Below, in pieces: positions 12,641 through 22,962 of a stretch of DNA of 64,000 nt. The notes beneath the pieces were generated by a model. That model was not told the DNA's origin, made no database searches, and saw only the letters and a program-made list of their open reading frames with translations. This DNA comes from Muraenolepis orangiensis (Eukaryota; Chordata; Actinopteri; Gadiformes; Muraenolepididae), in NCBI GenBank assembly GCA_027704905.1, contig CM051002.1, positions 3,631,086-3,695,085 of the forward strand, written 5' to 3'. Every line of letters begins with the position of its first letter. Position 1 is the stretch's first letter. Position numbers and translations under genes: made by a program.

Positions 12641-13090
12641 CTCAGTATTTCCAGCACGCATGCACACCTGGGAATTAACTGAGAGGCAGCGTGTTCAACT
12701 AACAGAAGATGCACCGCGGAGTGCTGGGCCTTTCACTTTAAAAATCGCTTTAATTCCCTTTGAGCATATGTCCTGTATAGCGCCTGTGGGTTTGATGGTG
12801 CTTTAAGGTGCTGTCACACTGTCCCGAAATTGACACCAGACGGCCATATGAATATGGAATTTTGAATTTTGTGCGAAGATGGCCCTGAACTTGGTCAACA
12901 TCCAATCAACAGCCGAAACAAGTACAATGCCTACAGAAGGTCACACGATGGCACCCGAACCACACAAGAAGGCAACACGAAGATGTGAATTTTTATAGTA
13001 GTTTATATCCGCAGGACACAAGAAGGCCACTCAATGGCTACACAACGTCGTATTGAGAGTACGATGCGTTCGATCTAGATCACGAAGGCG

Positions 13091-13116
13091 TCACGTGACC
13101 TCCCGATGGTATAAAA
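13091..13116 (+). promoter_or_regulatory. E-box plus TATA box inside the inverted-repeat element
   Basis: The palindrome TCACGTGA (13091-13098) lies 11 bp upstream of TATAAAA (13110-13116). The next ATG with a good Kozak-like context (aacATGc) is 108 bp downstream. Confidence 0.4.
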
Positions 13117-13223
13117 CCTTCGGCCGACCGCGGAAAATTGAATTGCTGATCGGAGATTATTGGCAGCAGAACACACAGTACATTTAAACTTTATTTAAAT
13201 TTTAATTTTAATTAAACTTTAAC

Positions 13224-13328
13224 ATGCCACCCAAGGCAGGGAGAGGCAGGGGGAAGAAGCTGGCTGGTAAATACAGAACTCAGAAGAGGAAAGCAGAGGA
13301 AACTGAGGATTTAGAAAGGAGATTCTGA
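13224..13328 (+). CDS. Hypothetical 34-residue basic peptide, possible transposase N-terminus
   Basis: Starts MPPKAGRGRGKK, is very rich in Lys, Arg and Glu, and stops at 13326. It sits 108 bp downstream of a TATA box and within the element bounded by inverted repeats at 12811 and 13975. The N-terminus looks like the basic, disordered start of a chromatin- or DNA-binding protein. I do not recognise the family. It could be the truncated first exon of a transposase or a chance ORF. Confidence 0.3.
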   Translation: MPPKAGRGRGKKLAGKYRTQKRKAEETEDLERRF

Positions 13329-13433
13329 AAGGTCTCTTCAGCAGTCTAGGAGGTGTCCACGTTACCATGACATGGCGAAAAATGCCCGATGGCACTGATG
13401 ATCACACAAAGACGAAGATGACACGGGCGGCAT

Positions 13434-13682
13434 GGGCGGCAGTATAGCTCGGGAGGTAGAGCGGTCGCTTCACAACCGGAAGGTTTCTCGTTCGATCCCC
13501 CGGCTCCTCCTAGCAAATGGGTGTCGAGGTGTCCTTGAGCAAGACACCCCAACCCTAACTGCTTCTGATGTGCTGGCTGTCTCCTGACGTGCTGGCTGTC
13601 TCCTTGCATGGCTGATGGGTGAATGTGAGGCATGACTTGTAAAGCGCTTTGGATAAAAGCGCTATATAAAAGCATCCATTAT
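13434..13682 (+). mobile_element. tRNA-derived SINE, family B
   Basis: Box A-like tatagctcgggaggtagagc and box B-like tcgttcgatccc. Then gtgtcgaggtgtccttgagc, gctggctgtctcc, gcgctttggataaaagcgct and atataaaa. It is nested inside the inverted-repeat element at 12811-13975. Confidence 0.8.
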
Positions 13683-13975
13683 GACATGATTTGACAAGAT
13701 GCCCTCACGATGCCCTTACAAAGGGCAAAATGGACACACAAATTCAACACGAAAATGAACCTTCACAAGGTCCTTTGACAATTTGTTGGCATGCCAAAGA
13801 TTTTGCCACCGCTCACGAAGTTGCTGCCGGAGCTGAGAAACTCCACCGACGGTCATACGATGGCTTAAGATGCCCTCAACGAATGGCCTGATGTTTTTAC
13901 CATCAGAGCCGAATTTGAACATTTCCTTTATCGTGTGTCCATCTGGTGTCAATTTCGGGACAGTGTGAGGGGCAT

Positions 13976-14460
13976 TAGCAAAGTGCCGTAAAATAGTTCG
14001 ACATTTCAAACACAGTCCTGCAAACCCAGTGGAGCTGAAAGTCCAGCAAGACTCTCACGGGCAGAAGGAGGCGGAGCCTCATTCAGGATGGACCCACGTG
14101 CTGGAATGATAAAGTGGGTCCAACACAACAAAGATGCAATACATGCAACCCTGGCACAGCAGAAGTTTGTGTTCACTTTGTTGCAGACATTATTTTGTAA
14201 CAGATTATTCATGCAGTTGTCTGCTTAATATTGATTATTATCTTATTATCGATGTTTTGGGCAATACTAAGCACTCCCTGAGACATTTTGCCAAGAAAAA
14301 GTGTAAAGTAACAAATAAAATAATACAAATCTTGATCGCTATCAAGATATTATCATTATTTTCCGTCTATCTACATTTTGAACACAGGACACACAGGAAG
14401 TTTGGACTTCTTATTATGTTTTCAAGGTCACAAACATGTGCACAAACAGTGCACAAATAG
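13976..14460. other. No gene recognised
   Basis: A/T-rich sequence with no coding signal. Confidence 0.5.
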
Positions 14461-14464
14461 TGCT

Positions 14465-14545
14465 TGTGTGTGTTTCTGTGTGTGTGCGTGTGTGTGTGCG
14501 TGCATGCGTGTGTGCAGGTGTGAATGTGCGCATGCCTATCACCTC

Positions 14546-14592
<47 letters not shown>
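14465..14592. repeat. (TG)n array, imperfect
   Basis: TG blocks with cgtgcatgcg interruptions; pure TG from 14548. Confidence 0.93.
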
Positions 14593-14804
14593 AATCTTCC
14601 AACGTTCTTCCAATGCTTGTATTGTGTATGGCTTCAACGAGGGGTTTCTTGCTCTATCAGTGCTTCATCACAGCACCAGAGTGTGTGTCTCAGGTAAGCA
14701 TACGTACGGATATGCGTTGTACTTTAACCAAATAAGAGGCAACACTTTAGACCGTGTCTGACATGAATGTTTCAGCTCCTGATGCAACGGAGAGATAAAA
14801 GAAA

Positions 14805-15125
<321 letters not shown>

Positions 15126-15248
15126 TCCCTCTCACCGTCTCTATTTGGGGCATTGGAACGTATTTTATTATCACTGAAATATTAATACAGCCAAAGTTTA
15201 TATTCTTCTGACCGTCTATTTGACTTGGGGATGATTTAAAATGAAGAT

Positions 15249-15257
15249 GGAGAGAGA

Positions 15258-15349
<92 letters not shown>
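15249..15349. repeat. (GA)n array
   Basis: About 50 units. It is the complement of the (TC)n block about 150 bp upstream, so the two arrays could pair. Confidence 0.96.
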
Positions 15350-15352
<3 letters not shown>

Positions 15353-16373
15353 TCAGAGAGGCAAGACCAAACCCAAGGAGAAGGAGAAAGTTGTGGAGAA
15401 GGGGTGGATGGTTGTATGGGTTAGGATGACCGAACCAAGTCATGGCTATTTTCACATGGCTTGGTATTGCCCCATTATTCTGCATATTTTTTGGGATTTA
15501 TATAATTTTTTTACGACAAATACTTAATGAACCCCTCTCCCCCGTGAGGATGATCTAAATATTAACAAGCCTGATCACATTCTCCTCTTTCCTCTCCCCT
15601 GGCCTGCTCAGTAGATTGAACTACCGTTTTGGTGCGCAGACAGCTCTGAATGATATTGCCCCATATAAGGTGTGTGGGAGAGTGATAGAGAGAGTGAGAG
15701 AAAAGAGAGACATAAAGGGAGGGAGAGTAGAGATAGAGAGAGAGGGGGGGGGAGACACTTCATGTTCTCGCTGAAGAGCCAACAGGGAGAGACCGGGGGG
15801 CAGGGGACGGCTGCTGGAATATCTCCTCATTACATTAGCGGCGAGCGGAGCCTCTGATTTACTAGGGCTCTTGAAGTTCACTCCACCTCCACTACGTCCC
15901 ACACTCTGGGAGATGACTTTGATCATCTCGTTTAGACGTTGTTTCCTGCGAAGGACGCGCAGGTAACGGCGCCGTTGAAAATCACCATGAGAACCGGGAG
16001 GCAGGAGGAGACTAGGGGTCTACTGGGAGACCTGAATGAACAGTGGACGTGGCTGGGTGGGGGGAGGAGTGTAGTGTGGGACACTGTGGAATAATAACCG
16101 TTGGCTTTATACCTCTCCATCTGGTATCGATCTATATTGCAGTTTGAGCAGTTCAGGCCTGGACTCCTTCACCCAGAGAGTCTTCCAGTGGATTGAAGGT
16201 TCAGATCCCAGTTATTATCCCAAGGGAGCAGGGCTTTCTGCTCGATGGTTCCTACGGGAACCCTGAACCTGTTAGGCTGGGAGTCAAACTGGAGCCTAAC
16301 TGACCACTGTAAACTATAATGCCCTATCTATGTATAACCTCCCTGGGGTAGCACCATGGGCCACACCATAGAT
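15350..16373. other. No gene recognised; short repeat at 16334-16374
   Basis: A purine-rich stretch at about 15685-15750 and a 41-bp block that recurs at 27179-27219. Confidence 0.5.
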
Positions 16374-16421
16374 GTATATTTACCTGTATTTAATTCAAAT
16401 AAGACATACTATCATGATGTA
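16374..16421 (+). repeat. 48-bp direct repeat, left copy
   Basis: Identical to 17796-17843; begins gtatatttacctgtatttaa. The two copies bracket 1374 bp containing LINE ends and the C-rich minisatellite. Confidence 0.95.
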
Positions 16422-16499
16422 TCTGTCCCTCACAAAACAATAATAATGTGTGTGAGTGTGTGTGTGACCATGAAAGTCTTTTTGCTCACACAAAAAATT

Positions 16500-16615
16500 C
16501 TAAAGTACAATTGAATGCTTACTTCCCATTCAGTCCTGCAGTATATAATATACTATACAATACTACAAATTATACTATAAACAATACAATATGCTATACA
16601 ATATACTATAAACCA
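16500..16615 (-). mobile_element. LINE 3'-end fragment, very short
   Basis: Contains aattgaatgcttacttccca and cctgcagtatataatatac followed by (ACTATACAAT)-like sequence, as in the longer copies. Confidence 0.5.
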
Positions 16616-16683
16616 GTGGCGGCTCCCCTAAAAGTAAGGGAGGAAGGAAGGTGCCTATCAATTTTGACAGTGTATTTGTGGAT

Positions 16684-17005
16684 CAGCCCCCACCCCCCCC
16701 TGCTGCACCCCCCTGCTGGCCCCCCCTGCTGCCCCCCCCCTGCTGCCCCCCCCTGCTGGCCCCCCCCTGCTGCCCCCCCCCTGCTGCCGCCCCCCTGCTG
16801 CCCAACCCCTGCTGCCCCCCCCCCTGCTGCCCCCCCCCTGCTGGCCCCCCCCCTGCTGCCCCTCCCCCCTGCTGCCGCCCCCCCTGCTGCCCAACCCCTG
16901 CTGCCCCCCCCCCTGCTGCCCAACCCCTGCTGCCCCCCCCCTGCTGCCCCCCCCCCTGCTGCCCCCCCCCTGCTGCCCCCCCCCCCTGCCGCCCCCCCCC
17001 GCCCC
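16684..17005. repeat. C-rich minisatellite with CTGCTG cores
   Basis: More than 20 units of ctgctg plus a C-run of 5-10 bases, with variants ctgctggcc, ctgctgcaa and ctgccgcc. The unit length varies because of the C-runs. Confidence 0.93.
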
Positions 17006-17019
17006 ACACTCTGCTCAAT

Positions 17020-17293
17020 ATATCCTATAATAATAAATCACCATCAATGCCTTCGACTGCCTTGCACTGTATCACTACCTACCTGTCACTACCTACCTCT
17101 ACCTATAGTTTACATATGTATTAATTAGATACCTGTTAATGCGAAGATTTTAACTGTACCTGCCATATATATGTATTTTTAATCTTCAACTGCATATCCC
17201 AGCTCACTACCTGCTGTATATACATTTATATATATTTATCCTGCTTTTCATAATTGCATACCCCTGATCACTACCTGTTAAATACTTACTTAC

Positions 17294-17339
<46 letters not shown>

Positions 17340-17578
17340 TATATATATATTATTATGCTCATATCCCACACATACTCTATAAGTAATTAGAAGTAATCTT
17401 ATACAGTTGTTTTACATAGACTTACATAGTCTTTTAGCTACTGTAAACTGTAAACTATATATTACCATGCACTTTACTGCAACATTTGCACTCTGGTTAG
17501 ATGCTCAATTATTTTCACTGTACTGTACTTGTGCTGCAATGACAATACATTTGAATCTAATCTAATCTAATCTAATTT
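17020..17578 (+). mobile_element. L2-type LINE 3' end with (AATCT)n tail
   Basis: An A/T-rich sequence with repeated CACTACCTG blocks leads to gcactctggttagatgctc, tgtgctgcaatgacaataca and a terminal (AATCT)4 tail at 17553-17575. This terminal structure is typical of 5'-truncated fish L2 LINEs. Confidence 0.6.
17298..17350. repeat. (TA)n array
   Basis: Pure TA apart from one CAG. Confidence 0.95.
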
Positions 17579-17795
17579 TAGCAGAAAAGCAAAACAGAAT
17601 TCAAACCGATTGTGATCTGAGGGGGAAGAAGCATTGTTTTGATGAAAAATAGCTATTTAGCGATTAATCCATTCATGATGAAAATATGAAAATATGAAAA
17701 ACAGAATTGTCATGCACGGGGGCTTGTGCTATCAAACAAACCTAACGGAATTTAAATTGAGTGAGATTTGAGGGAGAATTGTTCTGTTGTGTAAA

Positions 17796-17843
17796 GTATA
17801 TTTACCTGTATTTAATTCAAATAAGACATACTATCATGATGTA
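17796..17843 (+). repeat. 48-bp direct repeat, right copy
   Basis: Exact copy of 16374-16421. Confidence 0.95.
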
Positions 17844-18420
17844 AAACCAGTAATGCACGCAAATCACGTCCATTGTATAATCGCGAGCAAAGCCATGCTT
17901 GGTTTGGTGTCATGCACCTGAACGCTTGGAGGTCAGAATGTAAAGTACATTTCTCACAAGTTTTCTGGAATGTGGAATAAATGAATGACACAATAGATCC
18001 TTGCATGATGATAACCCGCCCCCCAAAATAATCTGATTTGGTATTCACCAGCACAGTGAGCTCTGCTGATTGGTTCACAGCCTCTGTCTAGACCCACCCT
18101 AAGGGAGGATGGTCCTCCCTTAGCGCCATACACACTCATGTTAAACCAGGACTCACCGTCGGCTCGTGTCCGGGAGGTTCCTCCGTACAGTGAATTAAAC
18201 ATTGTGGTAGAGGGCGCTGTTGGTGCTATTCTGACACACATATTTGTGTGACCTTGAAGCGTTAGAAAAAGCATTTTTATCACTATTTTTACAAATGAAT
18301 CAGTTCAATTGATGTGTATTTCACCTCCCTTTCCTCAATGGACGAGCCTCCACTGCTATAAACACTACTATAACAATACTATACACAATTTAAAGACCAA
18401 TAAAGTGACTGTTTTATGGA

Positions 18421-18453
<33 letters not shown>
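18421..18453. repeat. (TA)n array
   Basis: About 16 units, roughly 120 bp upstream of the EC1 exon. Confidence 0.93.
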
Positions 18454-18455
<2 letters not shown>

Positions 18456-18575
18456 ACATGTTCCCTCAAAATCTCAGTCATGTGTAAACCAATGGGTGTT
18501 TTACAGCCTATGGTACAAGTGGGTCGATAAAGGCAGGCAAGCACTCTTATTTACGTTTGGTACATCTGGTTCCAG

Positions 18576-18870
18576 ATCCATACAGACTCGGACGAGGGCG
18601 AGGGAACCATCAAGTACACCATCTCCGGCGAGGGCGCGGGCACCATCTTCATCATCGACGAGCTGACGGGGGACATCCACGCCACGGAGCGGCTGGACCG
18701 CGAGGAGAAGGCCTTCTACACGCTGAGGGCCCAGGCCCGCGACCGCCCCTCTGACGACCCGCTGGAGCCCGAGTCCGAGTTTGTCATCAAAGTGCAGGAC
18801 ATCAACGACAGCGAGCCCAAGTTTCTGGAGGGGCCGTACATAGGCAGTGTGGCCGAGCTCTCCCCCATAG
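18576..18870 (+). CDS. cdh22: Type II cadherin exon encoding most of EC1 (cadherin-22-like)
   Basis: Classical type II cadherins are single-pass membrane proteins that mediate calcium-dependent homophilic adhesion; EC1 is the adhesive repeat. The exon is 295 bp, follows a TTCCAG acceptor, starts in phase 0 (IHTDSDEGEG...) and ends one base into a Gly codon before the donor gtacgtacgt. Visible motifs are TISGEGAGTIF, the calcium-binding LDREE and the EC1-EC2 linker DINDSEP. The stretch GPYIGSVAELSPIG resembles cadherin-22 more than other type II members, as I recall them. The length matches the standard 295-bp EC1 exon of this gene class. The residues carrying the strand-swap tryptophans would be in the preceding exon, which I did not find in the window. 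Type II cadherin is near certain; the symbol is my best assignment, and a teleost duplicate is possible. Confidence 0.93.
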
Positions 18871-18876
18871 GTACGT

Positions 18877-19048
<172 letters not shown>

Positions 19049-19317
19049 ATGACGTTTTTTTGTGGGGTGATCTCCAGTCCAGGTGTTGTCTGAACTCTTA
19101 GATCGTGGTGTGAATGCTTTTCTAAGCCCCTATCTAGTTTCCCCGACTTTACAGTAAAAATATAGCTTTCTGGTTGCAGCAAAACATATAAAAATGTAAT
19201 TAAACTGTCACTTTATTTATCTGTGCATTCAATTGAACAAAAATCATATAAATGATGTGGGTAGAGACACCAAAAAACAGCAATGTGAATAGAGCTTCAT
19301 CCCCCAGTGTCGCAAAA

Positions 19318-19363
19318 GAGAAGAAGAAGAAGAAGAAGAAGAAGAAGAAGAAGAAGAAGAAGA
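19318..19363. repeat. (GAA)n microsatellite, 3' flank of Tx1 LINE copy 1
   Basis: About 15 perfect GAA units. They abut the 3' terminus of the - strand LINE, replacing the usual poly(A) tail. Confidence 0.97.
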
Positions 19364-19493
19364 CTTTTTTGACTTTTGCAAAAACACTTTATTTACATAC
19401 GATCAATTATGATCAAATAAAGTGCTTCATTCAAAAATAATAATAAAAAGACAAAACAACAAAAATGAATCACTCAAAATAATACATTAAAAC

Positions 19494-22400
19494 CTAGGTC
19501 TTAAAAACTTGTGCAAAGTGCAAATCTTCATCCACAACAGAACACACAATGTCTTCGTAACCCCACCGCTGTTTAAAAGCATCCAGATCCCCAACGTGTT
19601 TATAAAAACGATGCTCCAACCAGAGTCTGGCTCTGATGTTGCACAGCCAGATCGCTTTTGCCTCTTCTCCTTTCCTATTTTCTACTCTGTTTTTCCTACT
19701 TAAATAAATGGCCATTTTTGCTTCACCAGAGAGGTAGTTCAGGAGCTGCGACTTTTCTTTATTTGTTTTTTTGTATGGAGCTCCCATGATAAAAACACTC
19801 TCGGTAAAAACTATACCAAAAAGACTAAAGACCCATGTTAAAAGGGAGAAGAAACCCGTGAGTCTCTTGCACTCTGTAAAAACATGGAAAATTGTCTCTC
19901 TAAAAACACAAAATGGACACTTTTACAGAGTTTGCGACCTGGAGCAGGGGGCCGGTCAGTTCTCCGAGCCCTGGGCTCAGGTAGATCTCCGGGAAAGGGT
20001 CTGCTGGGTCCGGCCTGGCTCCTCCCTGGCCGTAGCTCCTTAGCAGTCTTTTTTCCTCAGGGCAGAGGATCTTGCTCCAGAGTTGAAGAATCCTCTGGGC
20101 CTCCCGGACAGAGTGCAGACCCAGCAGAGAGCCCAGGGCCTGGACATCGCTCAGCTCCAGCCCCACTGCATCCACCAGCTGCTGAAGGCACAGGGTCTCC
20201 GTCGGCACAGATCGGCACAGCGCCACCGTCAGGCCGGGCGTTTCGCTGCTGCTGACGTCCAACCTGGCTTTGTGAATCAGAGGCTTTTTCAACAACCAGT
20301 ACAGAGAGTCAGTCTTTGCAAACCTTTTATGGTTAAAAAGGGCCCAAGACTTAAAAACACCCTGATAAAAAGGAACTAAAAGGCCCACTGAACTTTAAAA
20401 TGTTTAAATCTGTTAAAAACAGAGCAGCATCCAGCCCCAGGTTACTCACGCGGCTGAGATGCAGATGCAGCTGCTCACATCTCTCCACACCAAATCAGCC
20501 GGGCCGGTCAGATACATCTGTAGAAACTGTATCCTAAAAGTGGCCATTCGGCTGGCCAGGTGGATAAGGCCCTGTCCCCCCTACTCTCTAGATAATAACA
20601 AAACAATCCACCATTTTTTGGGGGATTTGGCCTAGTAACCCTGAAGGAGGGTCCACACAGGTAAGACGGTGCCACAGTTGGGATGCCACAAGGTTATTTA
20701 AAACCCTCCTTTAAAATATCTGAGGGAGCAGCCATTTCCACTTGGAATGCTTCCCTTCTATCTTTTCTATGATGTCCTCCCATTTCTTCAGGACTATAAT
20801 TCCCTTCCCAAGAACACACCCAGGTACTTAAAACAATCTTTTTTCCAGACCATGTTCTGGGGAAGAACTGGGAGACCGCCACTCCACTCACCGACAGCGA
20901 GGGCCTCACTTTTCTTCCAATTCACCCTCGCTGCCGATGCTGAACTAAAATCCCTCGCGATGTCAACTAAAATGTCTGTATCCTTCTGGTCCCTAACGAA
21001 AACAACGACATCATCTGCATACACTGATAAAACCATGTTTCCATTAAAACCAGGTAAAAACAGCCCTTGCAGTTTGGAGCGTATTTTGTTGAGGAGGGGT
21101 TCTAGGGAGAGCCAGACTGGCCAGGCTGAGCACAGCCCTGCCGGACCCCTCTACACACTCTAAAAGGAGCACACAACCCACCGTTGAACTTCAGCACACT
21201 CTCAATCTTATTGTACAACACCTTGATCTTGGCTATAAAACCAGCACTGAACCCAAACTTCTCCATTACTTTCCAGAGGAAGCTGTGCTCAACGCGGTCA
21301 AAAGCCTTTTCCTGATCTAGAGAAATCAGACCAGTGTTAATTCCCAATGAGCTGGAGACCTCTGAAACATCTCGAATTAGGTGGACATTGTCCACCATGG
21401 ACCTGCCATGTGATCACCGCTCTCCTGCAGGACACTGGCATAGAGCCAGAGGCCAGACTCTCATTAAAAACGTCTAAAAGGTCATGTGACAAGACGTCCC
21501 AGTAGGCTTTGTAAAACTCCACGGAGAGGCCATCGATACCAGGAGCCCACCGTCCCTGCATGCCTTGCAGGGCAGTCTGCAACTCCTGGATCGTTAACGG
21601 CCCCTCGAGCTGTGAGTTGGCCTCCTCGGAGACCTGAGGTAGTCCATTGCAGAACCCCTCGGACAGAGTTTCCCCCTCCTCATACTCACTTGTATCGAGG
21701 GTGGAATAAAAACTCACAGCTCGCCTCCTGATCTGGCTTAGCTCTGTTATTTCCTGCCCTGTGCCTGACAGCAGCGAGTGGATCACTCGCCTCTGCCCAT
21801 TCTTTTTTTCCAGGCCGAAGAAGAACCTAGTGGGAGCATCCATCTCATTTCTGTTTAAAAACTGGGACCTGACTAGTGCACCCTGAAATTTTACATCCAG
21901 CAGGTTGGCTAAAGCCACATTTTTCTCTTTGAGGATTTCAATATATCCTCGATATCCTGTGGTCTCACTTATTGTTTCTAGTTCCACTATATCACTCTCC
22001 AGGTCTTTCATAGATCTAATGATGTCTTGTGTGACATTGAGGGTGTGCTGTTGGCAGAGTAATCTTATCTCGGTCTTACCATGGTCCCACCACTGCCTAA
22101 GACTGCTAAAATCTCCCTTCCTCTGCTTAAAAACACACCAGAAATAAATAAGGGCCTCTTTAAATCTTTAAAATGTTTATCAAATGTTAAAACCTGCCAA
22201 TATGCACTTCTGGGTAAAACATTTCTAATAAAAACATCACATAAAAGCAAAGAGTTAACCGTAAAACCAGCAGGTGATATACTGCACAATTTAAAAGTGT
22301 TAAAATGATGCTTTAAACAATAAAAACGATCTAGCCTAGATGATGAAATTCTATTCTCCCTGATGTGGGACCAGGTGTACAGCCTGTTGTCTGCGTGCAT

Positions 22401-22949
22401 CCTTCTCCATACATCCACCAGGCCGTGGGAGTGGACTAGCTGCCTCAGAGCATGCTGGGATGCTGGATGCGGCTCTGCATGGTTGCGATCTAAAGATGCA
22501 TTTTCTGTACAATTAAAATCCCCACCCAAGAATAAAAAATCCTCCGTGACACAACCGTTTAAAACATCATTAACTTTGAGTAAAAACAGCTTCCTCTCTG
22601 TACCGTTTGTTGGAGCATACACATTTATAAAAACAAGTGTAAAAAGGTCAAACCGTAATTTTATTAAAAGCAACCTCCCATTAATAAAATGCTCGACCTC
22701 CAGTGAGACAGGCTTAAAATACTTGGAGAGGAGGAAGCACACCCCCCCACTGAGAGAGGTGTTGTGGCTTAAAATGACTTCCCCCTCCCACTCCTTCTTC
22801 CAGTCCGTCTCATTAAAAACATCACTGTGAGTCTCGTGTAAAAAGAGGACATTGACATGTTTTAATTTTGCAGTCTGAAATATTAAAGCCCTCTTTCTTT
22901 CCTCTCTGGCTCCATTTACATTTAAACTTCCCACTCTAAAAGTATCCAT
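19494..22949 (-). pseudogene. Tx1 LINE copy 1 ORF2 (endonuclease-reverse transcriptase), degenerate
   Basis: Begins MDTFRVGSLNVNGA at 22949 and ends with a stop at 19494, about 1150 codons if intact. The N-terminal APE-like endonuclease shows SLNVNG, NVYAPTNG and GGDFNC. However, the metal-binding QETHSD reads HETHSD, and the catalytic Asp-His (TDHSLL in copy 2) is VN, so it should be inactive. A frameshift lies near 22110. Against copy 2, roughly 160 bp of the RT fingers region is missing near 21406, where VITLLPKK... is replaced by a junction to the segment around SMVDNVHLI. The RT core retains SLDQEKAFDRVEH and YADDVVVFV. The C-terminal domain (19494-20388) is split across frames. This is a dead copy. 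Confidence 0.87.
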
Positions 22950-22962
22950 TGCGAGTGAGATA

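Larger units (their letters stand above)
12811..13975 (+). mobile_element. 1.16-kb element with terminal inverted repeats and an internal promoter and short ORF
   Basis: The left end near 12813 (tcacactgtcccgaaattga then caccagacgg) is the reverse complement of the right end near 13970 (ccatctggtgtcaatttcgg then gacagtgtgag), with about 27-bp arms. Inside are an E-box TCACGTGA at 13091, TATAAAA at 13110 and a 34-codon ORF at 13224. A family B SINE is nested at 13434-13682. The family is not one I recognise; a deletion derivative of a DNA transposon is the simplest reading. Confidence 0.6.

Noticed and set aside
16448..17128. Pro/Ala/Cys-rich or Gly-rich ORFs of 133-226 codons
   Set aside because: They arise from the C-rich CTGCTG minisatellite and do not resemble a collagen or mucin domain.
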